Source: CAITSH01 sp964385505
GTDB lineage: Bacteria; Pseudomonadota; Gammaproteobacteria; Burkholderiales; SG8-39
NCBI GenBank assembly: GCA_964385505.1
Contig: CAYLPI010000094.1
Location: forward strand, 1-13,976
Length of the DNA: 13,976 bases
Direction of reading: 5' to 3'
Positions 13,941-13,976 of the stretch are shown one piece after another. Made by a program: the position numbers and the translations under genes. The notes below the pieces were generated by a model. It was not told where the DNA came from. It worked only from the letters and a program-made list of their open reading frames with translations, and did not search any database. How positions within the stretch are numbered: the stretch's first letter is position 1; each line of letters starts with the position of its first letter.

Positions 13941-13976
13941 CTTGTCTCCCCGATGATGATTGTGGCGGCGGCCCGC
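13941..13976. other. Window-end segment upstream of the aldolase
   Basis: These 36 bases carry the aldolase ribosome binding site (GGGGAG on the minus strand). Too little is present to call a promoter or an upstream gene. Confidence 0.5.

Overview
The window is GC-rich, densely coded DNA. Its gene content points to a betaproteobacterium, probably Burkholderiales-like: a Bug/TctC-type periplasmic binding protein, a TAXI-type TRAP transporter, Tat- and Sec-exported enzymes, and REP-like debris between genes. That placement is an inference, because the window holds no rRNA or other marker gene. Two runs of exactly 100 N (3513-3612 and 11855-11954) are scaffold gaps of placeholder length, so this is a draft assembly. 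No tRNA, rRNA, CRISPR array, transposase, prophage or toxin-antitoxin gene was seen.

Left block (1-3291, minus strand). Transcription runs from a SnoaL-like/PPOX fusion protein, through an exported class I methyltransferase whose start overlaps it by 4 bp, to a Tat-exported amidohydrolase. After a REP-like spacer comes the N-terminal part of a Bug-family binding protein that runs off the left edge. Three of the four products carry export signals.

Central block (3401-6455). Two genes lie on the plus strand: a small unrecognised protein interrupted by gap 1, and an exported metallo-beta-lactamase-fold hydrolase followed by a clear intrinsic terminator. About 900 bp with no family-recognisable gene follow. 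This stretch holds a 49-nt near-perfect hairpin, a C6-GCAA-G6 hairpin inside a probable dispersed repeat, one possible 66-residue ORF and a nine-copy heptamer array.

Right block (6456-13940, minus strand). In order of transcription it encodes an HpcH/HpaI aldolase, a D-2-hydroxyacid dehydrogenase, an Ldh2-family dehydrogenase, a TAXI binding protein, a fused TRAP permease and an MFS transporter. A nested inverted-repeat element separates the first two genes. Gap 2 and a perfect 16-bp palindrome lie between the two dehydrogenases. The set reads as uptake plus catabolism of a small 2-hydroxy or 2-oxo acid: import by TRAP/MFS, oxidation or interconversion of stereoisomers by two dehydrogenases from unrelated families, and retro-aldol cleavage to pyruvate or a related product. 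The substrate cannot be read from sequence.

No wholly new system is evident. The points most worth a second look are the two-dehydrogenase transport cluster with its palindromic operator candidate, the exported methyltransferase/flavoprotein/amidohydrolase group, the spurious first gap, and several structured non-coding elements.
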